Assembly: GCF_902804475.1 (NCBI RefSeq)
Contig: NZ_CADCSU010000023.1
Span: 1 to 64,000, forward strand
From: Flavobacterium bizetiae
GTDB taxonomy: Bacteria; Bacteroidota; Bacteroidia; Flavobacteriales; Flavobacteriaceae
Length of the DNA: 64,000 bases
Direction: 5' to 3'
The notes beneath the pieces are model-generated. The model was not told the origin of the DNA. It made no database searches and saw only the letters and a program-made list of their open reading frames with translations. A program made the translations under genes and the position numbers. Shown in pieces: positions 17,656 to 27,054 of the stretch (within the stretch, counting starts at the first letter, position 1; every line of letters begins with the position of its first letter).

Positions 17656-18066
17656 TTAGCAAAACTCGTTAAACGCATCTTGCAAGTTCTCAGCGATTAA
17701 TTCAGCTGGACGACCTTCGATGTGGTGACGCTCTAACATGTGAACCAATTCTCCGTTTTTGAACAAAGCCATAGATGGCGATGATGGAGGAAAAGGAAAC
17801 ATATGTTGTCTTGCAGCATCTACAGCTTCTTTGTCAACACCTGCAAAAACAGTAATTAAGTGATCTGGTTTTTTAGCGCCTTCTAAACTCATTTTTGCTC
17901 CCGGACGTGCGTTTCTTGCAGCACAACCACAAACAGAGTTTACAACAACTAAAGTGGTACCTTCAGCTTTGATAGCATTATCTACAGCATCAGCACTATG
18001 TAAATCTTGAAAACCTGCAGCAGTCAATTCAGCTTGCATTGGTTTTACCATTTCTTCTGGATACAT
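17656..18066 (-). CDS. BrxA/BrxB-family bacilliredoxin
   Basis: A 136-residue thioredoxin-fold protein of the YphP/YqiW (BrxA/BrxB) family, which in Bacillus removes bacillithiol from oxidised protein thiols. The CGC active site (Cys46-Gly-Cys48) is within VVNSVCGCAARNARPGA, and the family's MFPFPPSSPSMALFKNGELVHMLERHHIEGR block follows. Length and motifs are normal. It is a single gene with its own terminator. Many Bacteroidota carry this family; whether this organism makes bacillithiol is not shown here. Confidence 0.9.
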   Translation of the reverse strand: MYPEEMVKPMQAELTAAGFQDLHSADAVDNAIKAEGTTLVVVNSVCGCAARNARPGAKMSLEGAKKPDHLITVFAGVDKEAVDAARQHMFPFPPSSPSMALFKNGELVHMLERHHIEGRPAELIAENLQDAFNEFC

Positions 18067-18303
18067 ATCTCTTTATTTTTAAATTTTACTTTTGATCTGC
18101 AAAGTTACAAAGTTTACTCGCAACTAGTTAATTTCAGGTATAAAGTTTTGTTATAGTTCGATTGATATTTTACTGTTTTAGAAATTGCCCACAGATTTGG
18201 CGGATTTAGGCTGATGAACACCTATTTTTATTTGAATTTTCTACTAATAAAAGCGAAAAGTCAGTTTACTATAATTTGCAGTATCTGCGTGAACCAAACT
18301 TTT

Positions 18304-19482
18304 TCACTTAAATATTACCCGAAACAAAGCTTTGATAAATGGCATTTTAGGGCATTTTAAAATTACTTTAAGATCCTCAATCAAACTAGTTTCTTCATCC
18401 AGAAATTTAAAGATCAAAGCCGGCTTTCCTTTTTTGAACATTGAAGAAAAAATAGCACTTCCTAATTCGTTATGGCGATAAAGTATGTCTAAAAGCAATA
18501 AATCATAAAACCAGAATCTACTTTTTTTATGAAAGGAAAACATTTTCATCGATTGCGAAGTTTCGGAAGAAGCATTACTAAGAAACTCAACCAATTCAGA
18601 TGATTTTTTATCCGAATTTCTAAAGGTATAACCCGTACTTGCTTTGGTCCATCCGCCGGCGGTTCCTATATTTAAAACTCTTTTGGTGTTTTTCTTCCAA
18701 AACGGAAAACAGGTCATTGGAATACTTCCCTGCTCCTTCTCTATAATCTTATATTGATCAGCATCTAAATTCTTTAAGTAGATTTGAATTTCATTTTCGT
18801 ATTCTTCCTTTTGGAGAAGATTTTCAGAAAATAAGGTATATTCGACTAAAGCTTCGGTTTTAGAAGTTGGCAGAACATACATAAAACGCGTATTCCCTTT
18901 TTGTTCTAACGAAAAATCCATGAAAGTGGCTTGTTCCGGATTGAAAACCTCAGCTTCTGTTTTCACCGACCAACCTATAAAATGTTGTTGTAAAACGGGA
19001 TATTTGGTTTGACTTTCGGCGAAAGCCTTTGTATAAATACTATTGAATAAGTAATCGCAGGTAAATCTACTTTCTTCCGTCCCAACAAAAACATGGGTTT
19101 CGAGTTCGTTAATATCGGTTACTTTTTCATTTAGAAAAGTAATATTCGAGTGTTTTGAAAGTTCTTCAAAAATAAAACTATAAAAATCTAATCCCCGAAT
19201 TTGATTGTATTGATAAGGCTTCAGATCTAAATCACGTTTGAAATTTTCATTGGCAAACAAAGCCGAAACCCATTTTTTGGAGATAACTGAATTCCATAAT
19301 GTTTCTTCTTTTGCCCAAAAACACCAGGTTCTGTCATTCGTTTTTTTCGAATCTTGATCTAATAACAAAATCGATTTATCGTTGAATTTTCCAGACAAGA
19401 CCATTTTATAAACGGTCATCAAAGCAGATAAACCCGCTCCGGTAAAGATGTAATTGAAATGCTGGATTTGCGAAGAATTCAT
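18304..19482 (-). CDS. crtY: Lycopene beta-cyclase, CrtY family
   Basis: A 392-residue flavoprotein that closes the ends of lycopene to make beta-carotene, a step towards the yellow zeaxanthin-type pigments of flavobacteria. The N-terminus YIFTGAGLSALMTVYKM is the FAD-binding fold, followed by DRTWCFW and later NIGTAGGWTKASTGYTF, all typical of bacterial lycopene cyclases. The start is taken at ATG 19482; the longer reading would begin with TTG at 19488. No other carotenoid gene is next to it; the window does not show the rest of the pathway. Confidence 0.88.
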   Translation of the reverse strand: MNSSQIQHFNYIFTGAGLSALMTVYKMVLSGKFNDKSILLLDQDSKKTNDRTWCFWAKEETLWNSVISKKWVSALFANENFKRDLDLKPYQYNQIRGLDFYSFIFEELSKHSNITFLNEKVTDINELETHVFVGTEESRFTCDYLFNSIYTKAFAESQTKYPVLQQHFIGWSVKTEAEVFNPEQATFMDFSLEQKGNTRFMYVLPTSKTEALVEYTLFSENLLQKEEYENEIQIYLKNLDADQYKIIEKEQGSIPMTCFPFWKKNTKRVLNIGTAGGWTKASTGYTFRNSDKKSSELVEFLSNASSETSQSMKMFSFHKKSRFWFYDLLLLDILYRHNELGSAIFSSMFKKGKPALIFKFLDEETSLIEDLKVILKCPKMPFIKALFRVIFK

Positions 19483-19578
19483 TTTCAAAAATAAACAATT
19501 TTATTCTTTTAGTTTTTCTAAAATATTCTAAAAAAAGCTTACAATCATTCTTAAAATAAATCTATATTTCTTTTGAAA

Positions 19579-20295
19579 TTATTCCCCTGCTTTTAGCTTA
19601 TCAATATCTTCCTGCTGTTTTTCAAGTAATTTTTGTTGACTAACTAATTGGTTCTTCTGTTCAATCAAAGTTTTATTTTGATCAATTAAATACAAAGTAA
19701 GTTCTTCTACTTTTTTCAACAAAGTCTTATTCATCTCCCCCAGCTCTAACCCGTTCTCAGCAACTTCTTTTGCTGTGGGAACCTCTGGAAGATGTTTGTT
19801 TATTTTTACAAATTTTTCTAAATATTCTAATGAAGTAATTTTATAATCTTCCTCAAAAACATAATCCGGCCAATTCGTAATTTCTACTTTTACTTCTTTT
19901 GATCGAATATTCCCGTTTACTGAAAGTTTTTCTCTAGGATTAAGAATTCCAATACCAACATTCCCATTGGCACTTCCTATTGTATTGAAAGAAAAACCAT
20001 TTTTTGGATCTATATAAATTTGAGCATAATTTGTTTCATCTCCATTCATAGAGGTTTGAAAGCGTAATTTATCCTGCTTATTTATTTTACTATATTGTTC
20101 AAAATAAGTTCCTAAATCATCCTGTCCTGAGTATACAAAATTTGTTACCCCTCCCCATCTTATCGTTCCATTTACATCTAATTTATATTTTGGAATAATT
20201 CCTATCCCAACATTTCCATTCGCTTCGAAAATGTTTGTTTGCGAAAACAATGTATTTGCTGCAAGCAAGAATACAAGTAAAAATCTTCTCATCAT
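19579..20295 (-). CDS. Exported coiled-coil protein with NVGIG repeats
   Basis: A 238-residue exported protein (signal peptide ending LFSQ, residues 1-19). It has two NVGIG-x-(x)-P motifs (near residues 28 and 114) of the kind seen in Bacteroidota surface proteins resembling tail-fibre stalks, then a conserved block ITNWPDYVFEEDYK, then a C-terminal coiled coil rich in Leu, Lys and Gln (about residues 180-238). No enzyme motif is present. It is the intact member of a tandem pair; the neighbour at 20359-21021 is broken. An 88 bp stretch (19836-19923) is identical in both copies. Annotation pipelines give this family varied names, so I leave function open. Confidence 0.7.
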   Translation of the reverse strand: MMRRFLLVFLLAANTLFSQTNIFEANGNVGIGIIPKYKLDVNGTIRWGGVTNFVYSGQDDLGTYFEQYSKINKQDKLRFQTSMNGDETNYAQIYIDPKNGFSFNTIGSANGNVGIGILNPREKLSVNGNIRSKEVKVEITNWPDYVFEEDYKITSLEYLEKFVKINKHLPEVPTAKEVAENGLELGEMNKTLLKKVEELTLYLIDQNKTLIEQKNQLVSQQKLLEKQQEDIDKLKAGE

Positions 20296-20358
20296 TATTT
20301 AGTTTAAAAAAAAATTAAATAGAATATAATAGAAATATATCCTTTAATAAATACCCCA

Positions 20359-21021
20359 TTATTTACTACTTTTTAGCGTATCAATATCTTCTCTCTGTTT
20401 AAGAAGTAAACTTTGTTGTTCAATTAGAGTTTTATTTTGATCAATCAAATACAAAGTAAGTTCTTCTATTTTTTTCAACAAGATCTTATTCATCTCCCCT
20501 AAATCTAGCCCGTTGTCTGTAATTTCTTTTGCTCTTGGAACTTCAGGAAGGTGTTTATTTTCCTTTATGTATTTCTCTAAATTGTCCAATGATTTAATTT
20601 TATAATCTTCCTCAAAAACATAATCCGGCCAATTCGTAATTTCTACTTTTACTTCTTTTGATCGAATATTCCCGTTTACTGACAATTTCTCTTTAGGATT
20701 AGCAGTACCTATTCCGACGTAACCATCATTCAAATTTAAAATTAAATCATTTCCCAATTCATTAATTCGTAGAGCTTGCCCTCCATGTGCTTGTATCCAT
20801 GTTTAATTTGTGTTATAACCCATTCTTAAATTTGCTCCCGTATTCTCATTCCCCAAAATAAAAGTATCACCACCTGAATCTTGCGGAACATTAACAACGT
20901 TTAACCTACCTCCTGGTGTTGAAGTACCTATTCCAACATTTCCTTGAATAGGAAAAACATTTGTTTGTGCAAAAGAATAGGTCCCTACAACTATAAATAA
21001 TGCGAATATTATTTTTTTCAT
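20359..21021 (-). pseudogene. Paralogue of the NVGIG coiled-coil protein, stopped by a nonsense codon
   Basis: The frame starts at ATG 21021 (MKKIIFALFIVVGTYSFAQ, a clear signal peptide), contains GNVGIGTSTPGG, and hits TAA at 20803-20805 after MGYNTN. Reading on in the same frame gives TWIQAHGGQALRINELGNDL and then the rest of the protein (YVGIGTANPKEKLSVNG, ITNWPDYVFEEDYK, coiled coil) to a normal stop at 20359. No frameshift is needed, so one base change created the stop. A second reading from TTG 20757 would give only the C-terminal part without a signal. The C-terminal half is very similar to the intact gene to its left. Confidence 0.82.
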
Positions 21022-21108
21022 CTTTATTTTAATTAGTTTATTTTGACTGTAAAGAAACAAAAAAACTTTTTCATGCAAATAATCTTACACATCATTAAAT
21101 AGGCAATT

Positions 21109-21573
21109 TTATTCTTTTAGTTTTTCTAAAAACAGTTTAAAATCTTTTGGACTGAGATAACTATTGTACTGCAAAATGATTTCTTTCTTCTCATTCAGAA
21201 CACACAAAACCGGATATACGATCTGCTTGTTGATCGTTCCTAATTGCAAGGCCAGTTCATGAACGCCTACATTATTTCCCGAAGGTTGGTATTTAAAGGT
21301 TTGTTTATTGAATGTTATATCTCGTTTTTCTTCGGCATTAAAATCAATAAAATAGAAATCTGAATTTAATTTCTGGATGATTTCCTGATTTTTAAATGTT
21401 GTTTGTTTCATTCGCTGGCAAAATTGACACCAATTGGTATGAATGAAAACGATTATTTTTCGTTTTTGAAAATGTTGCAAACTATCAACTTCCTCAAAAG
21501 TTCTGGTTTTTAATTGACAGAATCCTGTTGAAGTAAATCCGAAGAAGATGATAAATAATATTAGCTTTTTCAT
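21109..21573 (-). CDS. Exported thioredoxin-fold protein
   Basis: A 154-residue thioredoxin-like protein with a signal peptide (cleavage near STGFCQ). The active site is WCQFC (Cys49, Cys52) in IHTNWCQFCQRM, followed by QTTFKNQEIIQKLNSDFYFIDFNAEEK, typical of the DUF255/thioredoxin_7-like group of periplasmic disulfide or thioredoxin proteins. It lies downstream of the TonB receptor at 21750-24047 on the same strand, separated by about 175 bases of repeats. A link to metal or copper handling is possible but unproven. Confidence 0.8.
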   Translation of the reverse strand: MKKLILFIIFFGFTSTGFCQLKTRTFEEVDSLQHFQKRKIIVFIHTNWCQFCQRMKQTTFKNQEIIQKLNSDFYFIDFNAEEKRDITFNKQTFKYQPSGNNVGVHELALQLGTINKQIVYPVLCVLNEKKEIILQYNSYLSPKDFKLFLEKLKE

Positions 21574-21716
21574 TTGTTAGTTTTTTTGCCACAGATTAAA
21601 TGGATTAAAAGATTTTTTTGCCACGAATTTCTCGAATTTACACTAATTAAATTTGTGGTAATTTGTGCAATTCGTGGCAAACTCTATTCTAAACAATAAT
21701 CTTTTTAATCTGTGAA

Positions 21717-21734
21717 TCCCGATAGCTATCGGGA
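21717..21734. repeat. Perfect 18 bp palindrome TCCCGATAGCTATCGGGA
   Basis: Self-complementary and repeated exactly at 31110-31127. Here it lies just past the stop of the minus-strand TonB receptor, at the end of an intergenic stretch of 'cacagattaaatggatt / cacgaattt' repeats (about 21590-21715), and could act in termination. Confidence 0.7.
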
Positions 21735-21749
21735 ATGGCATTAACTTAT

Positions 21750-24047
21750 TTATCTCAAAGTATATCTCAACCCTAAAAATCCACGGATGGTTTGATTTTG
21801 TCCATACACATAAGTCGTATCAAAAGTTAAACCGTACGGATTATCCGGAGTATCGACTATTTGCCCCTTTGGAACAACTTTTCCATGAATACCAACATTG
21901 GTTCCGTCAGAAGTTTGCACATTTTTATCGAAAGGATCATTGGTTCTTGAAATCAAAAACGGATTATTTCGCTTTGGCGTAAAGTTCAGTAGGTTTTTTA
22001 CTCCCCCATAAAGTTCGAAATTTTTCCATCCAAAATAGGTAAACTGAATATTCTGAATGCTGAACCACGGAGAATTAGGACTTCTTGGATCATATTCGCT
22101 AAGCAAAGGCAGTTTCATTGAACTATAGACATTTCCGGTATAATCCAGCAACAAATTCCAAGGTTCTATTTTGTATGAAACGCTCCAGGTTCCCGTAAAA
22201 TTCTCGGTTAAAAAAGGTCTTTCTGAAATTCCGTCCTGAACATTTTTATTATCTAAAATCGTCGCTCCCAGAATAAATTTTAATCCGTTGGTGAAATTCA
22301 AATCAACATTTGTGCTGATTCCCTGACTTATCGCATAACCATTAATGTTGTCATAGATAATTTTGTTAGGATCAGTTTCGTAATCGGATATGATCTTATT
22401 GCTAAAACGGGTATAAAAAGCTGTTGTTTCGATCCCCATAAAGGTTCCGTTTGCAAAATTGATCTTCTGAATATAATTCAGATTTGCATTTACTGATCGT
22501 TCCGGTTTCAAATCACTTTTTATCACTACATCTCTCGAGCCTGTAAGCGCTGCGTGATCTTCGGTAAATAAATTAACAACACGAAATCCGGTTCCGGCAT
22601 TAAAACGGAAGATCGTATTATCATTTGTTTTCCATCTATACGCCACTCTGGGTGTATAAATCGAACCGTGAATCGAATTATAATCATAACGCATTCCTAC
22701 CAAAACCTGGCTTTTTGGCGAAAGCGTAATCTCATCCTGAATAAAAATTCCCGGTAACCAAGTACTTTCTGCTTCTTTTGTCGCCGGTGTATTATCATCG
22801 TAATACGAATATCGAGTCGCGATTCCGGCAAGAAAATCATTGCGGCCTATCTTTTTATCCCAGGTCAGTTGCAGAAATCCTATTTTCTGATTCGCGATAT
22901 ACGATGTTGTTCCATAGCGGCTGTCCTGATAATGCACATTTCCGGAAAAGGACAGCATCAATTTTTCTTCAAAAGGCAATTGATAACTTCCTATCAATTC
23001 TCCTCTTTTGGTATAAATACTTTCGCCATAAATTTCATCGCCGCCTCGGTATTTTTTCTCCCAACGCACATCTCCGCCCCAACGATCTTCGTACATTCCG
23101 CGGGCAGCGATCGAAAACAAACGATTATTTTCTCTTTGAAAATTCCACTTATTAAAAACTGAAATTCTTTGCGAAAGTGTCACATCTGTAAAACCATCTT
23201 TATCTTTATCTACAACCTGATTGTAATCGAAGTAATTAATTCCCAAAAGCGTTGATGATTTTTTAGTTGGGTTAAATTTCATTCCCAAATCAAAATTGGT
23301 TTCTAAATACGAAGTCGTAAAAACATCAGCCGAAAACAAAGGCGCGTTGGTTGGGTTCTTCGTGATAATATTGATCAGACCTCCAACCGCTTCACTTCCG
23401 TAAAGAGAAGATGCCGGACCTTTTACGATCTCGATACGTTCTACAAGTGAATTGGGAATTCCGGATAATCCGTAAACGGTTGAAAGACTACTTACGATTG
23501 GCATTCCGTCAATTAAAACCAAAGTATACGGGCCTTCCAGTCCGTTAATGTGAATGTCGCCCGTATTACAAACACCACAATTAAGCTGTGGCCGAACGCC
23601 GTTGATGTTCTGCAATGCTTCGTAAATACTTGGAGTTGGATTTTTCTTGAAGAAAACCGGAGAATACACCTCAACAGGAACAGCACTTTCTAATCGTTTT
23701 ACGGCTTTTAAAGTTCCTGAAACCACGACTTCATTCAGTTGGTTCTCATTATCTGTCAATTCAAAATCATACGACTGGATAGAATCTTTAAGAACTTCTA
23801 TTTTCTTTTTTATCGTTTGAAAACCTATTTGAGAGATTTGTAGCGTATAATTACCAACCACAACATTTTCTAATTTATAATATCCTAAACTATCCGTAAT
23901 CGTTTTGTGTTTGGTGCCCACTAAATGAACATTCACCAACTGTAATTTATGGCCTTCGCCGGAAATAAAACCCGAAACAGAACTTGTTTCTTGTGCGAAA
24001 GAAATTTGCAAACCAAATAAAAGCAATATCAAAAAAAGTTTTTTCAT
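21750..24047 (-). CDS. TonB-dependent outer membrane receptor
   Basis: A 765-residue receptor (start at ATG 24047, giving MKKLFLILLLFG and a signal peptide ending SFAQ). A carboxypeptidase-D-like domain (SGFISGEGHKLQLVNVHLVG) comes first, then a plug domain with NCGVCNTGDIHINGLEGPYTLVLIDGMP and IEIVKGPASSLYGSEAVGGLINIITK, then a barrel ending FLGLRYTLR. The CGVC pair in the plug is notable as a possible metal site. It is the nearest transporter to the zinc-type cluster at 24.5-27.5 kb and is followed by a thioredoxin, so metal uptake is a plausible role, but no Zur-like operator was seen in its promoter region. Confidence 0.88.
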   Translation of the reverse strand: MKKLFLILLLFGLQISFAQETSSVSGFISGEGHKLQLVNVHLVGTKHKTITDSLGYYKLENVVVGNYTLQISQIGFQTIKKKIEVLKDSIQSYDFELTDNENQLNEVVVSGTLKAVKRLESAVPVEVYSPVFFKKNPTPSIYEALQNINGVRPQLNCGVCNTGDIHINGLEGPYTLVLIDGMPIVSSLSTVYGLSGIPNSLVERIEIVKGPASSLYGSEAVGGLINIITKNPTNAPLFSADVFTTSYLETNFDLGMKFNPTKKSSTLLGINYFDYNQVVDKDKDGFTDVTLSQRISVFNKWNFQRENNRLFSIAARGMYEDRWGGDVRWEKKYRGGDEIYGESIYTKRGELIGSYQLPFEEKLMLSFSGNVHYQDSRYGTTSYIANQKIGFLQLTWDKKIGRNDFLAGIATRYSYYDDNTPATKEAESTWLPGIFIQDEITLSPKSQVLVGMRYDYNSIHGSIYTPRVAYRWKTNDNTIFRFNAGTGFRVVNLFTEDHAALTGSRDVVIKSDLKPERSVNANLNYIQKINFANGTFMGIETTAFYTRFSNKIISDYETDPNKIIYDNINGYAISQGISTNVDLNFTNGLKFILGATILDNKNVQDGISERPFLTENFTGTWSVSYKIEPWNLLLDYTGNVYSSMKLPLLSEYDPRSPNSPWFSIQNIQFTYFGWKNFELYGGVKNLLNFTPKRNNPFLISRTNDPFDKNVQTSDGTNVGIHGKVVPKGQIVDTPDNPYGLTFDTTYVYGQNQTIRGFLGLRYTLR

Positions 24048-24365
24048 TGTTATAAAATTAAATTTAGACAAAACTAAAAATTAAATTTGATAAATAATGT
24101 TTCTAGAGCTAAAAACTTTTAAATTGATTTTAATTCAATACTTTATGGATATTTTAAACACATAGAAACATAGATTTAAATCTTAGTTTTTTGGAAAATA
24201 AAAAGAAAGCAAGCTTTCTAAAACATAGCCCCGCAAATGTGAAAATAGATCGCATTTTTTAAACGTTTGCGGCAACTATGCTTCTATGTTTTTAAAAGAT
24301 TTTAAACAAAATCTTCATCAAATAATTCTTTATTAAATTCATCGAATCTCGAAATATATTTTATT
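24048..24365. other. Intergenic region with remnant gene end
   Basis: No intact gene. At 24158-24290 are inverted copies of 'acatagaaacatagattt' words (also at 43829-43900). At 24295-24340 lies a second copy of the 3' end of the FAD oxidoreductase gene: read on the minus strand it encodes FNKELFDEDFV and a stop, against VNKELIDEDFV at the end of the intact gene. Confidence 0.6.
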
Positions 24366-24517
24366 GTGCCTCTAGGCACTAAATGTTGATAGAAAATATG
24401 AATTAAATGTACTGAAGCGTGCCGTAGGTACACAACAAAACGATAGCTGTCACGTAACTACGGCACGCCAAACGAATTCCGAACTAATAACTACCAATAT
24501 GTAGTACCTAACGGTAC
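24366..24517. repeat. REP-like palindrome cluster (GTnCC-TAGGnAC superfamily)
   Basis: Palindromes GTGCC-TCTA-GGCAC (24366-24379) and GTACC-TAAC-GGTAC (24504-24517, other orientation) bracket an inverted pair GCGTGCCGTAG (24417-24427) and CTACGGCACGC (24458-24468). Outside each palindrome is a tail of the form about 8 bases then (G/T)G(G/A)TAG(A/T)(A/T)A. The same palindrome-plus-tail pattern occurs at 50.6-51.0 kb with other stem bases. Confidence 0.75.
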
Positions 24518-24555
24518 ATTCAACCCTCGATAATATCTATATGTATTTAAAGATT

Positions 24556-25467
24556 TTAAACAAAATCTTCGTCGATCAATTCTTTATTGACCATCGCTCC
24601 GGCAAAAGAACCTGAAGAAACGGCCAATGCAACTGATCTTGCCTGAATATGGCAATCACCGCTGGCAAAAACTCCGAGAATAGTGGTTTTCTGAAAAGCA
24701 TCTACTTTCAACAAACCATTTTCGGTCAATTCGCAGCCTAAAGATTCCGGTAAGGGACAATGCTGCTCAAAAGGAGCTTTGAAGTAAATGGCTTTAAGCT
24801 CGATTTTAGATTTATTTTTAAAAATAATCTGCTTAATCTTTCCGTTTAGATGTTCTAAGCTTTCTATTTCATCCTCAATAATTTGAACATTGTGTTGTTG
24901 TAATAATTGAGTTTGTTCAATTGTTAGCGTTGATTTTCCATTCGTTAATAATCTCAAATCTTTTGTCCAGTTTGATATCATTTTAGAAAATTCAAAACCC
25001 ATATCGCCATTGGCTACGATCGCGGTTTTTTCTTTTTTTACTTCATAACCGTGACAATACGGACAATGTAGAACCGAAATCCCCCAACATTCAGCAAAAC
25101 CCGGAATTTGTGGCAATAAATCTTTTACACCAGTAGCAAAAAGTAATTTTCTTGCTGTAAAAATTTTTCCCGAACTAGTTTCAATTTCAAAGCCTGATTC
25201 TGTTTTAATGGCGTTAATAGCAAGTCCGTTATAGAATTTAACCGAATCATAAAATTCAACCTGGGTTTTGGCTTTCGCCGAAATTACAGCCGGTTTCTCG
25301 CCGTCGTGCGTGATAAAGTTATGCGAATGTGGCGTTTGTCTGTTGCAAGGCAAACCATTATCAATGACCAAAACGTTTCGTAAAGAACGCCCTAAACTCA
25401 TTGCTGCCGAAAGTCCGCTATAACTACCGCCGATAATTATAACGTCGTATGTATTATTGTATATCAT
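24556..25467 (-). CDS. NAD(P)/FAD-dependent oxidoreductase, thioredoxin-reductase-like
   Basis: A 303-residue flavoprotein with the FAD-binding IIIGGSYSGLSAA (residues 11-23), a second nucleotide-binding segment near residues 145-160, the redox pair CPYC (Cys135, Cys138) in LHCPYCHGYEV, and the FAD-contacting GVFASGDCHI near the end. This is the thioredoxin reductase fold. It lies 15 bases after the COG0523 GTPase gene on the same strand and is probably the third gene of a merC-like, COG0523, reductase operon under Zur control. A remnant of a second copy of its 3' end lies about 250 bases further on. Partner and substrate unknown. Confidence 0.85.
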   Translation of the reverse strand: MIYNNTYDVIIIGGSYSGLSAAMSLGRSLRNVLVIDNGLPCNRQTPHSHNFITHDGEKPAVISAKAKTQVEFYDSVKFYNGLAINAIKTESGFEIETSSGKIFTARKLLFATGVKDLLPQIPGFAECWGISVLHCPYCHGYEVKKEKTAIVANGDMGFEFSKMISNWTKDLRLLTNGKSTLTIEQTQLLQQHNVQIIEDEIESLEHLNGKIKQIIFKNKSKIELKAIYFKAPFEQHCPLPESLGCELTENGLLKVDAFQKTTILGVFASGDCHIQARSVALAVSSGSFAGAMVNKELIDEDFV

Positions 25468-25482
25468 AGTTTTATGTGTTTA

Positions 25483-26685
25483 TTAATTTCTCGGAATAGG
25501 AAAAGGATCTTTTGTAGAAAAGAAACCGTCATGATAATCTACAATTTCGTCCTCTGTACAAAGGCATTTATTAAGTGCTTCCAAAATTTTAGTTTCATTT
25601 ATTTTCTGACCAATAAACACGATTTCATTCAATCTGTCACCAAAATTAGATGTCCATCGTTCTTCAATTACATCCTGAAACTCTACGAAATTATTAAATG
25701 CCATTCTTTCGCTTAATGGCATACTGGCCCACCAAACTCCTGCTCCTTCTGCTTTCATCGATCCTCCGGCCTGACTCCAATTAATGGCTTGTTCGGGTCT
25801 TGACGCCATCCACAATAATCCTTTGCTTCGAAGGACGTTGGCCGGAAAATCAGAAGAAATGTAATTCCATAATCTATTGGGATGAAAAGGTCTTGGATCA
25901 CGAAATACAAAAGAATTAATTCCGTATTCTTCTGTTTCAGGCTTGTGAATTCCTTCTAATTCTCTGATCCAGCCTGCAGAATTTTCGGCTTCTTCGTAAT
26001 TGAATAAACCTGTATTTATAATTTCGTTCGGATTCACTTTGCCTAAAACCGACTCGATTATTTTTGCAACCGGATTTAGTTTTTGAATCGAAGCTTTCAA
26101 TATTTCTAATGATTCTGAGCTGATTAAATCTGTTTTATTCAAGATAATAACATTGGCAAATTCGACCTGATCGACCAAAAGATTGACTATTGTCCGGTTG
26201 TCATTTTCAATATCCGACAGCTTTTGTTCCTGCAATGTTTTAGCTGAGCCAAAATCTTTAAAAAAATTAAAACTATCCACAACCGTAACCATCGTATCGA
26301 TATAACTAAATCGCGACAAATCAATGTTTTCATCTTCATTTACAAACGAGAAAGTTTGCGCCACCGGAATGGGCTCACTAATTCCGGTACTTTCGATCAG
26401 CAAATAATCGAACCTGTTTTCTTTTGCCAGTTTTTCGACCTCAAGCATTAAGTCTTCGCGCAAAGTGCAGCAAATACAGCCATTGGTCATTTCTACTAGT
26501 TTTTCTTCGGTTCTGGACAAAGTAGATTCGTTTTTTACGAGTTGCGCGTCGATATTGACTTCGCTCATATCGTTAACGATTACAGCCACTTTTAGTCCTT
26601 CTTTATTGTGCAAAACATGATTGAGCAGCGTAGTTTTCCCAGCTCCAAGAAATCCGCTTAGTACAGTTACTGGTAATTTTTTCAT
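25483..26685 (-). CDS. COG0523 (CobW/ZigA-type) GTPase, metal chaperone
   Basis: A 400-residue GTPase with Walker [10 protein letters not shown] (residues 11-19), the metal-binding CxCC (Cys70-Ile-Cys72-Cys73) in [20 protein letters not shown], and the NKTD guanine-specificity motif. A C-terminal CobW_C domain with [17 protein letters not shown] follows. Members next to a Zur gene are generally zinc-related (ZigA, YciC, ZNG1 type) and deliver zinc to client proteins under zinc shortage. It overlaps the MerC-like gene by 4 bases and is divergent from a Fur-family regulator, which supports the zinc reading. Zinc rather than cobalt is an inference from context. Confidence 0.88.
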   Translation of the reverse strand: MKKLPVTVLSGFLGAGKTTLLNHVLHNKEGLKVAVIVNDMSEVNIDAQLVKNESTLSRTEEKLVEMTNGCICCTLREDLMLEVEKLAKENRFDYLLIESTGISEPIPVAQTFSFVNEDENIDLSRFSYIDTMVTVVDSFNFFKDFGSAKTLQEQKLSDIENDNRTIVNLLVDQVEFANVIILNKTDLISSESLEILKASIQKLNPVAKIIESVLGKVNPNEIINTGLFNYEEAENSAGWIRELEGIHKPETEEYGINSFVFRDPRPFHPNRLWNYISSDFPANVLRSKGLLWMASRPEQAINWSQAGGSMKAEGAGVWWASMPLSERMAFNNFVEFQDVIEERWTSNFGDRLNEIVFIGQKINETKILEALNKCLCTEDEIVDYHDGFFSTKDPFPIPRN

Positions 26686-27035
26686 CGTTGTAGAGATTTA
26701 TGATTTCTATAATTTAAAATATGTCCGATGATCATTCCGATTCCTCCAATAAAAATTAGATTCGTATGAAGATCTAACAGCAATTCGCACAAAACACTGA
26801 TCCAGATCAAAGCCATTGAAATAATCAGAATACTTATCACTAATAAATTTGAATCTTTCGTAATTTTGATAATTGCAAAAAGACCAATCGTAGCAAATAG
26901 CAAATCGATATATGGATTGTGACTTATACCCAACGGTAAAATCGTTAGGAGCGGAAAAACCAAACAATGAACCAAACAAATGCCCGCGCTTGAGATTCCT
27001 AAAATATCGTAAAGAGGTGTGGTAGATTTCTTCAT
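26682..27035 (-). CDS. MerC-domain membrane protein
   Basis: A 117-residue inner membrane protein with about four membrane segments. The pair Cys20/Cys24 in [16 protein letters not shown] is the MerC signature; MerC was first described as a mercury importer, but single MerC-like genes beside zur are widespread and are thought to handle other metals. It is the first gene of the minus-strand operon, overlapping the COG0523 gene by 4 bases. Its promoter region holds two operator-like palindromes next to the divergent regulator gene. Confidence 0.8.
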   Translation of the reverse strand: MKKSTTPLYDILGISSAGICLVHCLVFPLLTILPLGISHNPYIDLLFATIGLFAIIKITKDSNLLVISILIISMALIWISVLCELLLDLHTNLIFIGGIGMIIGHILNYRNHKSLQR

Positions 27036-27054
27036 TTTCAGTACTTTTGCTTAA

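Noticed and set aside
24048..24365. Zur operator before the TonB receptor
   Set aside because: The TGCAA-N5-TTGCR pattern was not found upstream of 24047, so Zur control of this receptor is not supported.
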